Assembly (NCBI RefSeq): GCF_001704115.1
Contig: NZ_CP016895.1
Location: 3,162,001-3,226,000 of the forward strand
Direction of reading: 5' to 3'
Source of the DNA: Acinetobacter larvae
GTDB taxonomy: Bacteria > Pseudomonadota > Gammaproteobacteria > Pseudomonadales > Moraxellaceae
Length of the DNA stretch: 64,000 bases
The translations under genes and the position numbers were made by a program. Below the pieces are notes generated by a model that made no database searches, was not told the DNA's origin, and was given only the letters and a program-made list of their open reading frames with translations. Below are positions 51,927 to 62,545 of the stretch, piece after piece. Numbering within the stretch: the stretch's first letter is position 1; each line of letters begins with the position of its first letter.

Positions 51927-52751
51927 TCACTTACTTTTCTGTCTAAACACAAAACTACTAATAAAACCTGATAAGGCATAGAGTATACAAACCACTAAAA
52001 TTCCCAATGGAATATCATATAAAATCATAGCCAAGATAATAATGACTGGCAACATCACCACAAAGGGCACACGCTTACGATCGACTTGTTTAAATGAATA
52101 GTACTTTACATTAGAAATCATCAGTAATCCCACAATCACCATAAAAGCCGCATACATGGCTTGGATTGCAGGATCTTTTAAACTAAAAATAAGTGGGTAA
52201 TCACGTCCTACCCAAATCGCAGATAAAATCATAATCGCTGCCAATGGGCTAGCAATACCAATAAAATAACGTTTATCGACAACCCCTATTTGCACATTAA
52301 AACGCGCCAAACGAAATGCAGCACAGGCAGTATAAATAAAACAACAGGCTAATCCTATACGTCCTAAATCATGCAACACCCAGCTATACATCAATATTGC
52401 TGGCGCTACACCAAAAGCCAAAAGATCTGACAAAGAATCAAACTGTTCACCAAAGGCACTTTGTGCGCCAATGGCGCGTGCAACGCGACCATCTAGACCA
52501 TCAAATAATGCTGCCAAGATAATGGCATAGATGGCGCGGGTATAATCCCCGCCCATACTGGCAATAATGGAGTAAAAACCACAGAGCAGTGCTGCTGTGG
52601 TAATGAGGTTTGGCCACAAATAAATACCACGACGTTTAATCTTTTCGCCCTCGTGCGTATGTTCTTCTTCTTCCACCTCAAATGTTATGCCGTCAAAAGA
52701 ATGATGATCCTGTAATGAATCATCATGTTGTGGCTTATTGCTCATTGTCAT
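51927..52751 (-). CDS. pssA: CDP-diacylglycerol--serine O-phosphatidyltransferase
   Basis: Makes phosphatidylserine, the precursor of phosphatidylethanolamine, at the inner membrane. 274 residues with about eight helices after a His/Glu-rich cytoplasmic N-terminus (about 55 residues). The CDP-alcohol phosphotransferase motif is complete: DGLDGRVARAIGAQSAFGEQ, then FDSLSD. GLIMISNVKYYSFK and similar loops fit the type II, membrane-bound PssA rather than the E. coli peripheral enzyme. Confidence 0.92.
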   Translation of the reverse strand: MTMSNKPQHDDSLQDHHSFDGITFEVEEEEHTHEGEKIKRRGIYLWPNLITTAALLCGFYSIIASMGGDYTRAIYAIILAALFDGLDGRVARAIGAQSAFGEQFDSLSDLLAFGVAPAILMYSWVLHDLGRIGLACCFIYTACAAFRLARFNVQIGVVDKRYFIGIASPLAAIMILSAIWVGRDYPLIFSLKDPAIQAMYAAFMVIVGLLMISNVKYYSFKQVDRKRVPFVVMLPVIIILAMILYDIPLGILVVCILYALSGFISSFVFRQKSK

Positions 52752-52858
52752 TGTGTCTATATTCCTAATACTTTATTTTTGAATCAAACCATGCATTTCT
52801 CAAATCATTCGCCTTATGTCCAAAGACCTACAAAGCATCACGCATGTTTTGCGGGATC

Positions 52859-53716
52859 TTATTCACCAACCAACCAACGAACTGCGGCACGTGGACCTTG
52901 TTCTTGCATTCTCAAATGCGGCAACAACCATTGCAATGCTTCACTCGCTTGCTGTGCAAACTGCCATGGTGGATTAATCACCAACAAGCCACAGCCATTT
53001 AATCCCACTGGCGTATCATCTGGCCATACACAAATTTCACAAATCAGCTGACGGCGAATCCCTGTTTTGATCATTTTCTTTTCAAAACGTTCGATCATCG
53101 CGCGATCCTTAATCGGATACCACAAGGCAATCACCCCTGTCGGCCATTTGCGATGTACATTTTGCAAAAGCTCAACCAATTGCGGAAAATCCTTACGTTC
53201 AATTTCATAGGGGGGATCAATCATAACCAAGCCACGTTTTTCTTGTGGTGGGATCACTGCCAATAAGCCTTCATAAGCATCGCGCTCATGTAATCCAGCA
53301 CGCTTATCGCGAATATTACTTTTCAGCTGTTGAAATACATCTCGTTGCATTTCAAATACGGTGGCTTTATCGATATCTCGCATTTGCGTCAAAGCAAACC
53401 AAGGCGAGCCCGGATAAGCGCCCTTACCTCTTTCTGCCCGAACATTTTCGACAATTTTTAAATACTGTTGTACGGCTTGCGGTGCGCTACGTACAGTGAC
53501 CTGATCCAATTTAACCAAACGATGAATACCATTTAGAAACTCACCGGACTTTTGCGCTTCGGCAGTCGATAAGTCATAAAACCCTGCACCACCATGCGTA
53601 TCGATATAACGGTAAACTTTGTCTTTGCTATTGAGACGGATCAAGAGTTGTAATAGCAAAACGTGCTTCATTACATCTGCAAAGTTGCCGGCGTGAAAAT
53701 GATGTCGATAATTCAT
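52859..53716 (-). CDS. rlmJ: 23S rRNA (adenine(2030)-N6)-methyltransferase
   Basis: Methylates A2030 of 23S rRNA using S-adenosylmethionine. 285 residues. The start MNYRHHFHAGNFADVMKHVLL is diagnostic of RlmJ (YhiR). The catalytic motif is LVMIDPPYE (DPPY type), followed by WPTGVIALWYPIKDR and LLVINPPWQFAQQ. GGAG-like sequence lies upstream of the ATG. Confidence 0.95.
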   Translation of the reverse strand: MNYRHHFHAGNFADVMKHVLLLQLLIRLNSKDKVYRYIDTHGGAGFYDLSTAEAQKSGEFLNGIHRLVKLDQVTVRSAPQAVQQYLKIVENVRAERGKGAYPGSPWFALTQMRDIDKATVFEMQRDVFQQLKSNIRDKRAGLHERDAYEGLLAVIPPQEKRGLVMIDPPYEIERKDFPQLVELLQNVHRKWPTGVIALWYPIKDRAMIERFEKKMIKTGIRRQLICEICVWPDDTPVGLNGCGLLVINPPWQFAQQASEALQWLLPHLRMQEQGPRAAVRWLVGE

Positions 53717-53832
53717 GTTAAATTAAATTCCTCTATTTGGTTGCCATTTTAGCACGAAAAAACAGTTCTTCACTGACCGGCCTTTGTTCTAATATATCCG
53801 AACATCTTTTCTTATTGTGATTTAGAGGTTCT

Positions 53833-54435
53833 ATGTCAGAGCACGTGCTCCCAGAGTCCTATCACATCGACCACATTTTAGATGCCCTAGAACAGCAAGG
53901 CTTTGCCATTGTGGACGATGTATATACGCCTCATTATTGTCAAAATTTACAGGAAGAATGCACCTCGCATTTAAACCAATTCAGAGAAGCAGCCATTCAG
54001 CATGGCGTGGTCAGTCGCATTCGCAGTGATCAAATTCTATGGATTGATGAATCCTTTCCCTGCGCACAGCAACATTTGCAAAACTTAAAACAACTCTCGC
54101 AACATTTTAATCAAAACTTCTTCTTAGGTATCAATGAAGTCGAAGCACATTTCGCATGTTATGATGCAGGGCAATTTTATGCGCGCCATCGTGATAATCC
54201 TCAAGCTAAAAATGATCGTATCATTTCTGCGGTCTATTATTTACACGACACATGGCATGCAGACTGGGGTGGGCAACTACACCTACAAGATAAACAACAA
54301 CATTGGCACATTCTACAACCCAAAGCCAATCGTTTAGTGTTATTTCAAAGTGATTTATTACATGAAGTATTCATAGCGCAACATCAGCGCCTATCCATCA
54401 CGGCATGGTTGCGCTGTAGCCGTCTTATTGAATAA
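53833..54435 (+). CDS. 2-oxoglutarate-Fe(II) oxygenase (prolyl hydroxylase-like)
   Basis: A 200-residue dioxygenase of the P4Hc type. Iron ligands: His and Asp in YARHRDNPQ and the distal His in SDLLHEVF, with the 2-oxoglutarate Arg in QRLSITAWLR. The core strand ISAVYYLHDTWHADWGGQLHL is typical. The substrate is unknown; bacterial relatives hydroxylate proteins such as EF-Tu or free amino acids. AGAGG precedes the ATG. Confidence 0.85.
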   Translation: MSEHVLPESYHIDHILDALEQQGFAIVDDVYTPHYCQNLQEECTSHLNQFREAAIQHGVVSRIRSDQILWIDESFPCAQQHLQNLKQLSQHFNQNFFLGINEVEAHFACYDAGQFYARHRDNPQAKNDRIISAVYYLHDTWHADWGGQLHLQDKQQHWHILQPKANRLVLFQSDLLHEVFIAQHQRLSITAWLRCSRLIE

Positions 54436-54715
54436 GCCACACCACATCCCATTAAAATAACACCAAGTTTATGGATGTTGTGTGCTCTAGCCTAATCAAA
54501 CATATCACGCTATTTTTATGAAGTATTCTTCGTTATATTGTTTATCGTATTGATACACGGCATCCCCAGCTCGCTTTAATGTCGCAGCCCCTCAAAGGCA
54601 TTTTTTCTTATGTCCAGCCATATTTTTTAGCCGTAGATTATAGATTCAACTTTAATTTTTACCATTTGACCCGATCAAAGCATAAAAGCATAAATGTCTT
54701 TATAGGAATTTCTTC

Positions 54716-55252
54716 ATGACCGCTGCAACCGCCAAGCTCATTGCGCAAATTGGTGCAACAGATCAACAATATCTTCAACACAACACACCGACTTTAGCTT
54801 TGCAACGTGGCGAACTACGTTTACAGTTGGTCGATATCAGCCATTCAAATCAGGAAAAAACATACTTCTTACAAGAGGCTATTGTTCTATTAGAGACCGC
54901 GCGGGTCGAATTTGAAGAAATGCCCTTGTCTTTATATTTGGCATTATCTGTACAACTTGCCAAAACGTATATGGTCTATTATGAAATTACTCAACAAAGC
55001 CGTTTTGCTTTGATTACCCAGCAGATTTTAAAACCCTTGGCACATTATCAACAAGATCAACAAGCTGAAATTTATTTTTATCTAGCTTATGCAGCGCATG
55101 TTAAACAAGAACCAGCACTATGCAAACATTGGCTCAAAAAATATGTTCAATGCCCCAAATCTTCGCTGCAACAACTACAACAGCATCCTGCTTTCATGCC
55201 CTTACACACAGCGCAGTGGTTTAAAGATTTGCTCAAATCACGTATGTGTTAA
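54716..55252 (+). CDS. Predicted helical repeat (TPR-like) protein, unknown function
   Basis: A 178-residue, mainly alpha-helical cytoplasmic protein. Helix pairs such as LALSVQLAKTYMVYYEIT, QAEIYFYLAYAAHVKQEP and ALCKHWLKKYVQCPKSS resemble tetratricopeptide repeats, and the end (HPAFMPLHTAQWFKDLLK) resembles the tail of many TPR proteins. AGGAA precedes the ATG by seven bases. No family is recognised. A bidirectional terminator follows. Confidence 0.7.
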   Translation: MTAATAKLIAQIGATDQQYLQHNTPTLALQRGELRLQLVDISHSNQEKTYFLQEAIVLLETARVEFEEMPLSLYLALSVQLAKTYMVYYEITQQSRFALITQQILKPLAHYQQDQQAEIYFYLAYAAHVKQEPALCKHWLKKYVQCPKSSLQQLQQHPAFMPLHTAQWFKDLLKSRMC

Positions 55253-55304
55253 ACGTCAACAAGATACTCAACAACCCAACTCAGCTAAACCCAATTCACT
55301 AAAA

Positions 55305-55335
55305 CAAAAGACATCCCATTGAAGGATGCCTTTTG
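55305..55335. terminator. Bidirectional terminator between the TPR-like gene and mdh
   Basis: CAAAAG-a-CATCC pairs with GGATG-c-CTTTTG around cattgaa, an 11-pair stem with one mismatch and A/T tracts on both sides, between convergent genes. Confidence 0.75.
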
Positions 55336-55426
55336 TTGGTGCTATATTCGGCTGAACAACCGCATGACTCTCAAATCATCATGCGCTGATTTACCGATAT
55401 TATTGCAAAAAAACGATCACCAAGAA

Positions 55427-56413
55427 TTAGTTAAAAAGATGTGCAATCGCAGCACGTTCTTCTTCAAGTTCATTCAAAGTTTTGTCCATGCATTTACGGC
55501 TGAATTCATCGATTTCTAAGCCTTCAACACGGGTATATTGACCGTTTTCACAAGTCACAGGTACACCGTAAATAACGCCTTCAGGAATACCATAAGAACC
55601 ATCAGATGGAATACCCATAGTCACCCATTCGCCATTGGTACCAAGTGCCCAATCACGCATATGATCAATCGCAGCATTGGCAGCAGAAGCTGCTGAAGAT
55701 AGACCACGTGCTTCAATAATTGCCGCACCACGTTTACCAACGGTAGGCAGGAATACATTTTCATTCCATTCTTGATCGTTGATCATGTCTTTTACGTTTT
55801 CACCATTAATGGTTGCAAAACGGTAGTCTGCATACATGGTTGGAGAGTGGTTACCCCAAACAATAAGGTTTTTAATATCTTTAACTGCTTTACCAGTTTT
55901 TGCTGCAATTTGACTTAACGCACGGTTGTGGTCTAAACGAAGCATTGCAGTGAATTGGCCAGGGTTTAGATCTGGTGCAGATTTCATCGCAATATAAGCA
56001 TTGGTATTTGCAGGGTTACCAACGACTAATACTTTGACATCACGACTGGCGTGATCATTGATTGCTTTACCTTGAACGGTGAAAATTTTAGCATTTTCTT
56101 GTAGCAAATCAGCACGTTCCATACCAGGACCACGTGGACGTGCACCAACCAATAAGCAGTAGTCTGCATCTTTAAATGCAACATTTGGATCGTCTGTACC
56201 AACCATACCCGCTAAAAGTGGGAATGCACAATCTTCAAGTTCCATCATCACGCCTTTAAGCGCTTGTTGAGCTTTCTCAACTGGGATTTCAAGCATTTGC
56301 AAAATAACTGGTTGATCTTTCCCTAACATTTCGCCGCTTGCGATACGGAATAACAAGCTATAACCAATTTGACCTGCAGCGCCAGTGACGGCAACACGAA
56401 CGGGTTGCTTCAT
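55427..56413 (-). CDS. mdh: Malate dehydrogenase
   Basis: NAD-dependent oxidation of malate to oxaloacetate in the citric acid cycle. 328 residues, the cytosolic-type family. [20 protein letters not shown] is the NAD-binding loop; [19 protein letters not shown] carries the mobile-loop Arg pair; [12 protein letters not shown] and [13 protein letters not shown] hold the catalytic Asp and His. Transcribed alone on the minus strand. Confidence 0.97.
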   Translation of the reverse strand: MKQPVRVAVTGAAGQIGYSLLFRIASGEMLGKDQPVILQMLEIPVEKAQQALKGVMMELEDCAFPLLAGMVGTDDPNVAFKDADYCLLVGARPRGPGMERADLLQENAKIFTVQGKAINDHASRDVKVLVVGNPANTNAYIAMKSAPDLNPGQFTAMLRLDHNRALSQIAAKTGKAVKDIKNLIVWGNHSPTMYADYRFATINGENVKDMINDQEWNENVFLPTVGKRGAAIIEARGLSSAASAANAAIDHMRDWALGTNGEWVTMGIPSDGSYGIPEGVIYGVPVTCENGQYTRVEGLEIDEFSRKCMDKTLNELEEERAAIAHLFN

Positions 56414-56773
56414 ATTTTTATCTCCAATTGAGGATCGTTAATGTGATCGACGACTTCATGACAGTCGATCTAAATAGCATAAACGGCAAAGATTGTACTC
56501 CAATACGCTGTAACTTGCATAAAAAACCTGAGGCATTTCAACGAAAGTCTGATAGGAAAAACAAATAAATCTAGTCAGCGCACAGAATAAAGGCATGATC
56601 ACTTTCACGCAGCACTTTTATTTTCAGCATTTTTATTTTAAGTTGCATTCATGTCGATGCTATGACTTGCATAGCATATAGAGCTGCGTCCAACAAATGC
56701 ATCACCTGATATGACCTCATTTATGTGGTATTGATGCTGTTTCATCTATCATTCAGCGTGTTTAAGCACCGCC
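56414..56773. other. Intergenic region upstream of mdh
   Basis: About 360 AT-rich bases with the mdh promoter region. A perfect 8-bp hairpin, ATGCTATG-acttg-CATAGCAT, lies at 56657-56677, about 100 bases from the end of the RNase T2-like gene, where it could act as a terminator without a U-tract. No gene is seen. Confidence 0.45.
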
Positions 56774-57442
56774 TTAATAGGTGCCTTTTACCATAAAACT
56801 ACTCGGACAATTCCCTTGCACACGTGTCGCACAAGATTTATAGCGCCCATTTACCTGATAACAAACATTGATTTCAGTTAAAAAAGTACGGCGTTTGGCA
56901 TCATTTTGGCAACTAAACTGTATGCCATTACTGGGTAGCCCAGGATTTAACCGGGTGAATTGACCGCGCAAACTGTCTAGTTCTACAGTTTTATCTTCAT
57001 AGTTCGTTAGGGTCGAAGGGATATTCAGTTTATCCGCCAAATTGGTCATGGTTCTAAAATACTGGCTGGCATTGTATGGTACGCAGCCACCATAGTTATG
57101 CCATAAACTGGTGCGAGCTTGTTCATCTGGCATCACCCGTGCAACCACGGTTGCTTGTAAAGGGCTCAAAGCCGCAGATGATGTTGTCGCACAGTTGGGT
57201 CGTGTCGTATCTGGGAATAAACCATTGATATTTAAAGTGTAACCCTGAAAACACTTCCGTTGTTTTTGCCTCGCGCCATCCAATGCACACACCGCAGGTG
57301 TCATTTGAATCTGCAATACATAACCACGCAACTCGTTGGAAGCAGCAGCACAAGGAGTATTGAAAATAAAATAAAGCCCTGTTACTGCGCAAAGCATGAT
57401 CAATCTGTGCTGTGAAATATAATGCAGACTAAAATCTCTCAT
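56774..57442 (-). CDS. RNase T2-family protein lacking catalytic histidines
   Basis: A 222-residue exported protein (signal peptide about 1-33, ending TPCAAAS) with the RNase T2/RNase I fold. The first conserved block reads YTLNINGLFPDT where active enzymes have HGLWP, so the catalytic His is Asn. The second reads SLWHNYGGC where E. coli RNase I has YEYAKHGAC, so Glu, Lys and the second His are replaced. The scaffold is kept: CVPYNASQYFRTMTNLADKL, GIQFSCQND, FLTEINVCYQVN, and the Cys residues. This looks like an inactive relative, perhaps a binding protein. It follows slt by 28 bases on the same strand, so the two are probably co-transcribed. Confidence 0.8.
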   Translation of the reverse strand: MRDFSLHYISQHRLIMLCAVTGLYFIFNTPCAAASNELRGYVLQIQMTPAVCALDGARQKQRKCFQGYTLNINGLFPDTTRPNCATTSSAALSPLQATVVARVMPDEQARTSLWHNYGGCVPYNASQYFRTMTNLADKLNIPSTLTNYEDKTVELDSLRGQFTRLNPGLPSNGIQFSCQNDAKRRTFLTEINVCYQVNGRYKSCATRVQGNCPSSFMVKGTY

Positions 57443-57470
57443 CTAGATTGCCACAACCTCATGTTGAGTA

Positions 57471-59444
57471 TTATTGAAAACGTACAGGAATATTTGGCAT
57501 ACGACTCTCAATAACCTGTGGACCTTGTTGCAATAAAATGCCGTAATGCACTGCATTACTCATGACATTTTTAACATAGTCGCGTGTTTCAGCCAAAGGA
57601 ATTGCTTCAACATACTGGTCAGCGGCTAAACTTTGTGTATCGGGTTGCCAACGTTTGGCACGATTGGGACCCGCGTTATAGCCTGCTGTTGCCAAGACTG
57701 GGTTTGCACTCAACTGATTTTGAATCATGGATAAATAATAAGTGCCATAACGGATGTTGGTATTACTGTCTGTTAATGCTGCCGGGTTATATGACTCACC
57801 CATTTGACGAGCCACCTGCTTGGCGGTATTGGGCATGATTTGCATTAGACCACCTGCGCCCACATGTGACCGTGCCGCGGTGACAAAACGGCTTTCTTGG
57901 CGCATAAGACCATAAGCCCATGCTGGGTCAATGCCCACATTACGGCTATGATTGACCACTGTAGTTTGATGCGGCGTGGCATAACGATACGCATAGTTAT
58001 GTTTATTGCTGGTGCGCTCCGCTGCATAGATCGCACGGTCATACCAGCCCATTTCGGTTGCACGTTTCGCCGCTGCCAATAACAAACCATCGTCATGTTT
58101 GAGGTAGGCTTGGCGCACTGCCCAGTTCCACTCTCGATTGACATAGCTGGCAGGTGCATTGATATTACGCAGCGTAAAAGCACGTCTAAAATGAATATCT
58201 TGATCCAAACGTTGTAGATCACTATGACTCGGTTGCTCGGCAGGCGGTGATTGATAATAACGTTGTCCCAAATGATCTTTGGCGAGTAGGTTATGATAGT
58301 CATCGCCAGCATTGGCGAGTTTTTGATAGATACCCTGTGCAGTTTGCTTGGACTGTGCATCATTGCGGGCATCATAGGCACGCGCCAACCAATATTGCCA
58401 ACGGTCTTCTTGCTTTTGTGTCACACTCATTTGTTCAATCGCAAGTAATACACTATTCCAACGACCAAAACGAATGGCTTGACGGGCATAAATTTCTGCT
58501 TCTTCTTCAGTAAACGGTACGCCATAACTGGCGTCAAATTGGTTCAGCACTTCGATATTAAAATTATTTTTCATGACTGTTGTGCCACCGATATACGCAA
58601 CAGTTCGAGATAAATATTTTTGTACATCGGTGGGTAAACCTTGCTGTACCCGAGGCAAAGTTTGTAAAGCTGAGTTTAAATCGCTATCTGCTGTTCGTCC
58701 TAAGGCAAAGACCAAGTAAGCATAATCGGTTAAGCTTTCTTTCGGTGCAGTCCACAGGTAATTGAGCGGATTGGCTTGAATTTGATTGAGTTGTGCCAAA
58801 GATAGATTCAAGCCAATACTTTGCGCAGTGGCGATGGCTGGACCTGATTGCCCAGCACGGAGTTGGGCATAAAGACGTTGTTGCCGATCACTACTGGTCA
58901 ATAAAGAACTCGATAACATCATCCGACCGAGACCATGACAAGATTCTGGCTGACTATTGGTGGTTAACCAAACATCTTTGTATTCTGCGAATACCAGCTC
59001 ATCACCAGTTTTGGCACGGACTTGTGCGACAGCACAGCGTTCTGCTTGGTCTGGATTGGTCACATAAGGCAATACAGGCTGAGCATCGCTAAATGCAGCC
59101 ATTTTAACTTTTTCTTCAACAAAATCAGCAGCAAGTTTTTCTGACATCGCAGCATTGGGGTAACGCTGTGCAAAGTGAATAATTGCATTGGCAGGTTGGG
59201 TGGCCAGATTGCTATTGAGCGTCCAATATTCTGGATAATAGCCCAACACATCATCTTGCATGCTGGCACTGTATTGTTGCAATTGACTGATATTACCTGC
59301 ATTGGCAGCACGTAAAGCATCATTAAATTGCTGTTCAGCGGCAATAACGGCACTACTCCCTAGCGCCCAAAAACTAAGTAAATATATTTTTATTGAACGT
59401 TGATAAAAATAACGAGAAACCCATCTTATTTGTTCAACCTGCAT
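57471..59444 (-). CDS. slt: Soluble lytic murein transglycosylase
   Basis: Periplasmic exo-acting lytic transglycosylase, 657 residues, close to E. coli Slt70. A signal peptide of about 36 residues is followed by a long superhelical U-shaped domain (about 40-470). The catalytic domain comes last: WAYGLMRQESRFVTAARSHV with the catalytic Glu, then GAGGLMQIMPNTAKQVAR, NIRYGTYYLSMI and ATAGYNAGPNRAKRW. Full length. It shares a minus-strand transcript with the RNase T2-like gene. Confidence 0.94.
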   Translation of the reverse strand: MQVEQIRWVSRYFYQRSIKIYLLSFWALGSSAVIAAEQQFNDALRAANAGNISQLQQYSASMQDDVLGYYPEYWTLNSNLATQPANAIIHFAQRYPNAAMSEKLAADFVEEKVKMAAFSDAQPVLPYVTNPDQAERCAVAQVRAKTGDELVFAEYKDVWLTTNSQPESCHGLGRMMLSSSLLTSSDRQQRLYAQLRAGQSGPAIATAQSIGLNLSLAQLNQIQANPLNYLWTAPKESLTDYAYLVFALGRTADSDLNSALQTLPRVQQGLPTDVQKYLSRTVAYIGGTTVMKNNFNIEVLNQFDASYGVPFTEEEAEIYARQAIRFGRWNSVLLAIEQMSVTQKQEDRWQYWLARAYDARNDAQSKQTAQGIYQKLANAGDDYHNLLAKDHLGQRYYQSPPAEQPSHSDLQRLDQDIHFRRAFTLRNINAPASYVNREWNWAVRQAYLKHDDGLLLAAAKRATEMGWYDRAIYAAERTSNKHNYAYRYATPHQTTVVNHSRNVGIDPAWAYGLMRQESRFVTAARSHVGAGGLMQIMPNTAKQVARQMGESYNPAALTDSNTNIRYGTYYLSMIQNQLSANPVLATAGYNAGPNRAKRWQPDTQSLAADQYVEAIPLAETRDYVKNVMSNAVHYGILLQQGPQVIESRMPNIPVRFQ

Positions 59445-59947
59445 AACTTGCCTTTAATTACCTTAGCAATTTTAGATGCTTAGTTTAATTTGTCTGATCC
59501 TTGCCTACTGTTCTGTTGTGTAACCTTATGATTAATACGCATAAAATAATACAAGCATGCAGTGACAAATTACGATTTAATCCATTTTTTTGTGTATAGG
59601 TTTGATCGTTTACAGATGCACCCCACACAAAATACCATCTCATCCTTCAAGTAACATATAGCTTAATCGATAACAGCATGTTTGAAAAACATATTTGAAG
59701 AACTTGGTTTTGATCAAGCTAACTTTTAAAAACTGGCTTTGAAAACTAAATTCGCGCGTGATGCCACGAAAAAATAGCAGTATCATTAGCTTATCAGCAA
59801 AAAAATATTGATTGCAAAACTACAAATACAAATAGATGATTTAAATTGCATCCTCTACGGCTAAATGCTGTAAAATATGCCGCTTTTCTAGCGACGAGTC
59901 GAAAGACGACTTAGCCCGATTTCGCTGTTATTCGTAAAGGAGCCTGT
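59445..59947. other. Intergenic region between slt and miaB
   Basis: About 500 AT-rich bases holding the divergent promoters. Near miaB, a TAAAAT box (59871-59876) with an upstream TTGCAT (19-base spacer) could be its promoter. A small hairpin, AGTCG-aaaga-CGACT (59897-59911), lies in the leader. A stretch around 59700-59750 has reiterated gaaaact/aaaactgg words resembling the repeat at 3.0 kb. No gene is seen. Confidence 0.45.
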
Positions 59948-61405
59948 ATGACGGTTCAAACCTTCATCCCCTCTGTTGCCAAAGCTGCCTCAGAAAACAC
60001 TGTCCACCAGCCACAGCACAGCCTTGTTCAATCTACAACAGTTAAAAAGCTGTACATAGAAACACAAGGTTGTCAGATGAATGAGTACGACAGTCACCGT
60101 ATGGCAGACCTTTTAGGCGACTCACATGGATATGTCCTCACCAATGATCCCAATGAAGCAGACATCTTATTGATGAATACTTGCTCAATTCGTGAAAAAG
60201 CCCAAGAGAAAGTTTTTTCTGAATTAGGTCGTTGGCGCAAACTGAAACAAAAAAATCCTGACCTCGTCATTGGTGTGGGGGGGTGTGTTGCATCTCAAGA
60301 AGGCGACAACATTCAAAAACGTGCCCCCTATGTCGACATGGTGTTTGGACCACAAACCTTGCACCGTTTGCCGCAAATGCTTGACCAACATCAAGAACAG
60401 ATTGAAAAACCTAAACAAGCAAAAATTCGTTTGGTTGATATTTCATTTCCTGACATTGAAAAATTTGATTTCTTACCAGAACCGCGTGTTGAAGGTCACA
60501 AAGCTTTTGTGTCCATCATGGAAGGTTGCTCAAAATACTGCTCTTTCTGTGTGGTACCGTATACCCGTGGTGAAGAAGTTTCACGTCCACTCGATGACGT
60601 TTTAGCAGAAATTGTCAGCCTTGCTGAAAAAGGCGTGCGGGAAGTGTCTCTGTTGGGACAAAACGTCAATGGCTATCGCGGTGAAACCTTCGATGGTGAA
60701 ATCTGTAACTTTGCACAATTACTGCGTTTGGTTGCTGAAATCCCAGGCATTGGTCGTATTCGCTATACCACCTCGCACCCCTTAGAATTCTCTGAAGAAC
60801 TCATTGAATGCTATCGTGATCTACCACAAATGGTGTCTCATTTGCATCTGCCGGTACAAAGCGGCTCCAATGCGGTGCTGCAAGCAATGAAGCGCAACCA
60901 TCATATTGATGTCTATATCGAGAAGATTGCCAAATTACGTAAAGTTCGCCCAGATATGCATTTGTCCAGTGACTTTATCATTGGCTTTCCTGGCGAAAGC
61001 GATGAAAATTTCGCGGAGACCTATCAGTTTATTCAAGATCTCGATTTCGACCATTCCTATAGCTTTATCTACTCCAAACGTCCCGGTACACCCGCAGCAG
61101 AGCTGGCGGATGACACGCCTGAAGATGTGAAAAAGCAACGTCTTGCCATGGTACAACAGTGGATCAAACAATCCAGTATTCGTAAAACCGATGCCATGTT
61201 AGGAAGCATTCAACGCGTCCTCATCGAAAAAGTGTCTGACAAAAATCCAGACTTATTGGTGGGCACTGCTGACAATACACGCCTAGTAACATTTATTGGC
61301 GATCCCGCATGGGTTGGGCGTTTCGCGGAAATTGAGATTACTGAAATCAAAACTTTAAATTTAGTTTATGGTGAACTCTTGAATCTTGAACCCGACGTGG
61401 CGTAA
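59948..61405 (+). CDS. miaB: tRNA-2-methylthio-N6-dimethylallyladenosine synthase
   Basis: Radical SAM methylthiotransferase that modifies A37 of tRNAs reading UNN codons. 485 residues with a ~35-residue N-terminal extension. The UPF0004 domain has [11 protein letters not shown] and [16 protein letters not shown], with [12 protein letters not shown] (three Cys for the auxiliary cluster). The radical SAM site is [16 protein letters not shown] (CxxxCxxC). The C-terminal TRAM domain is present. AAAGGAG precedes the ATG. Confidence 0.97.
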   Translation: MTVQTFIPSVAKAASENTVHQPQHSLVQSTTVKKLYIETQGCQMNEYDSHRMADLLGDSHGYVLTNDPNEADILLMNTCSIREKAQEKVFSELGRWRKLKQKNPDLVIGVGGCVASQEGDNIQKRAPYVDMVFGPQTLHRLPQMLDQHQEQIEKPKQAKIRLVDISFPDIEKFDFLPEPRVEGHKAFVSIMEGCSKYCSFCVVPYTRGEEVSRPLDDVLAEIVSLAEKGVREVSLLGQNVNGYRGETFDGEICNFAQLLRLVAEIPGIGRIRYTTSHPLEFSEELIECYRDLPQMVSHLHLPVQSGSNAVLQAMKRNHHIDVYIEKIAKLRKVRPDMHLSSDFIIGFPGESDENFAETYQFIQDLDFDHSYSFIYSKRPGTPAAELADDTPEDVKKQRLAMVQQWIKQSSIRKTDAMLGSIQRVLIEKVSDKNPDLLVGTADNTRLVTFIGDPAWVGRFAEIEITEIKTLNLVYGELLNLEPDVA

Positions 61406-61443
61406 TGTAGGCACATAACATAACAACCCCCAAAGGATATCTC

Positions 61444-62529
61444 TTGACTGCAACGATTCGACGTACAGTAACTTTTCCTGGTGTTTCATTGGAACGTTTA
61501 CAAAGTATGCTGGGTGCATATAACGGTCATTTGAAACAAATCGAGCAACGTTTAAATGTCAGTATTTCCCATCGCGGTGATATTTTTGCTGTAGATGGGG
61601 AACTTGATGCCGTGGAGCGGGCAGAAAGTTTATTACAACGCCTCTACCTAGAAGCCGAAACGGCATCACAAATTAGCGCAGATACTTTACATCTGATGAT
61701 TCAAGGCAGCCAAACAGATCGAGAGTTACAAGAAGACCTCGATCAGGAGCACACTGGATTAGATGAAGTCTGGTTACAAACCCGTAAAGGACGTATCAAT
61801 CCACGTGGCGCCAACCAAAAACGCTACGTACAACGTATTTTGCAAAGTGATATTTCTTTTGGGATCGGTCCAGCAGGGACAGGTAAAACCTACCTTGCTG
61901 TGGCCGCCGCAGTCGATATGTTGGAACGTAATGAAATCCAACGTATTTTACTGGTACGCCCCGCCGTGGAAGCCGGTGAAAAACTTGGTTTTCTACCAGG
62001 TGATTTGAGTCAGAAAATTGACCCTTATCTACGCCCACTGTATGACGCTTTATATGAAATGCTTGGCTTTGAAAAAGTCGCCAAACTGATTGAGCGCCAA
62101 ATCATCGAAGTGGCACCGCTGGCCTATATGCGAGGTCGTACACTGAACCATTCTTTTGTCATTTTAGACGAAGCCCAGAATACCACCCCAGAACAAATGA
62201 AAATGTTCTTAACCCGACTCGGTTTTGGTTCTCGCGCTGTTATTACTGGAGACATCACACAAGTCGACTTACCCCGCGGTCAACAATCTGGTCTCGCGCA
62301 TGCTTTGCGTGTACTGGAGAAGGTCTCGGAAATTCATATTACCCGCTTTCATTCACGTGACGTAGTCCGTCACCAGCTGGTACAAAAAATTGTCGAAGCC
62401 TATGAAGGTTGGGACAGTGAGCAACATCGACTTTCAGCTGAAGCCCGTGCCGAACGTAAAGCGCGTCAAGAGGCATTAGAAGCCGAAAATGATGCCGCTG
62501 CAGATGCACAGCACCAAAGCCCAGTTTAG
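61444..62529 (+). CDS. ybeZ: PhoH-family ATPase (YbeZ)
   Basis: A 361-residue PhoH-like protein, partner of YbeY in ribosome and rRNA quality control. An N-terminal KH-like region is followed by [20 protein letters not shown]. Walker A is [20 protein letters not shown], Walker B is VILDEAQNT, and [17 protein letters not shown] and [13 protein letters not shown] are family blocks. It begins with TTG 61444 behind AAAGGA. It lies between miaB and ybeY, the usual order. Confidence 0.95.
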   Translation: MTATIRRTVTFPGVSLERLQSMLGAYNGHLKQIEQRLNVSISHRGDIFAVDGELDAVERAESLLQRLYLEAETASQISADTLHLMIQGSQTDRELQEDLDQEHTGLDEVWLQTRKGRINPRGANQKRYVQRILQSDISFGIGPAGTGKTYLAVAAAVDMLERNEIQRILLVRPAVEAGEKLGFLPGDLSQKIDPYLRPLYDALYEMLGFEKVAKLIERQIIEVAPLAYMRGRTLNHSFVILDEAQNTTPEQMKMFLTRLGFGSRAVITGDITQVDLPRGQQSGLAHALRVLEKVSEIHITRFHSRDVVRHQLVQKIVEAYEGWDSEQHRLSAEARAERKARQEALEAENDAAADAQHQSPV

Positions 62530-62545
62530 TTTTAAAGGATTGATT

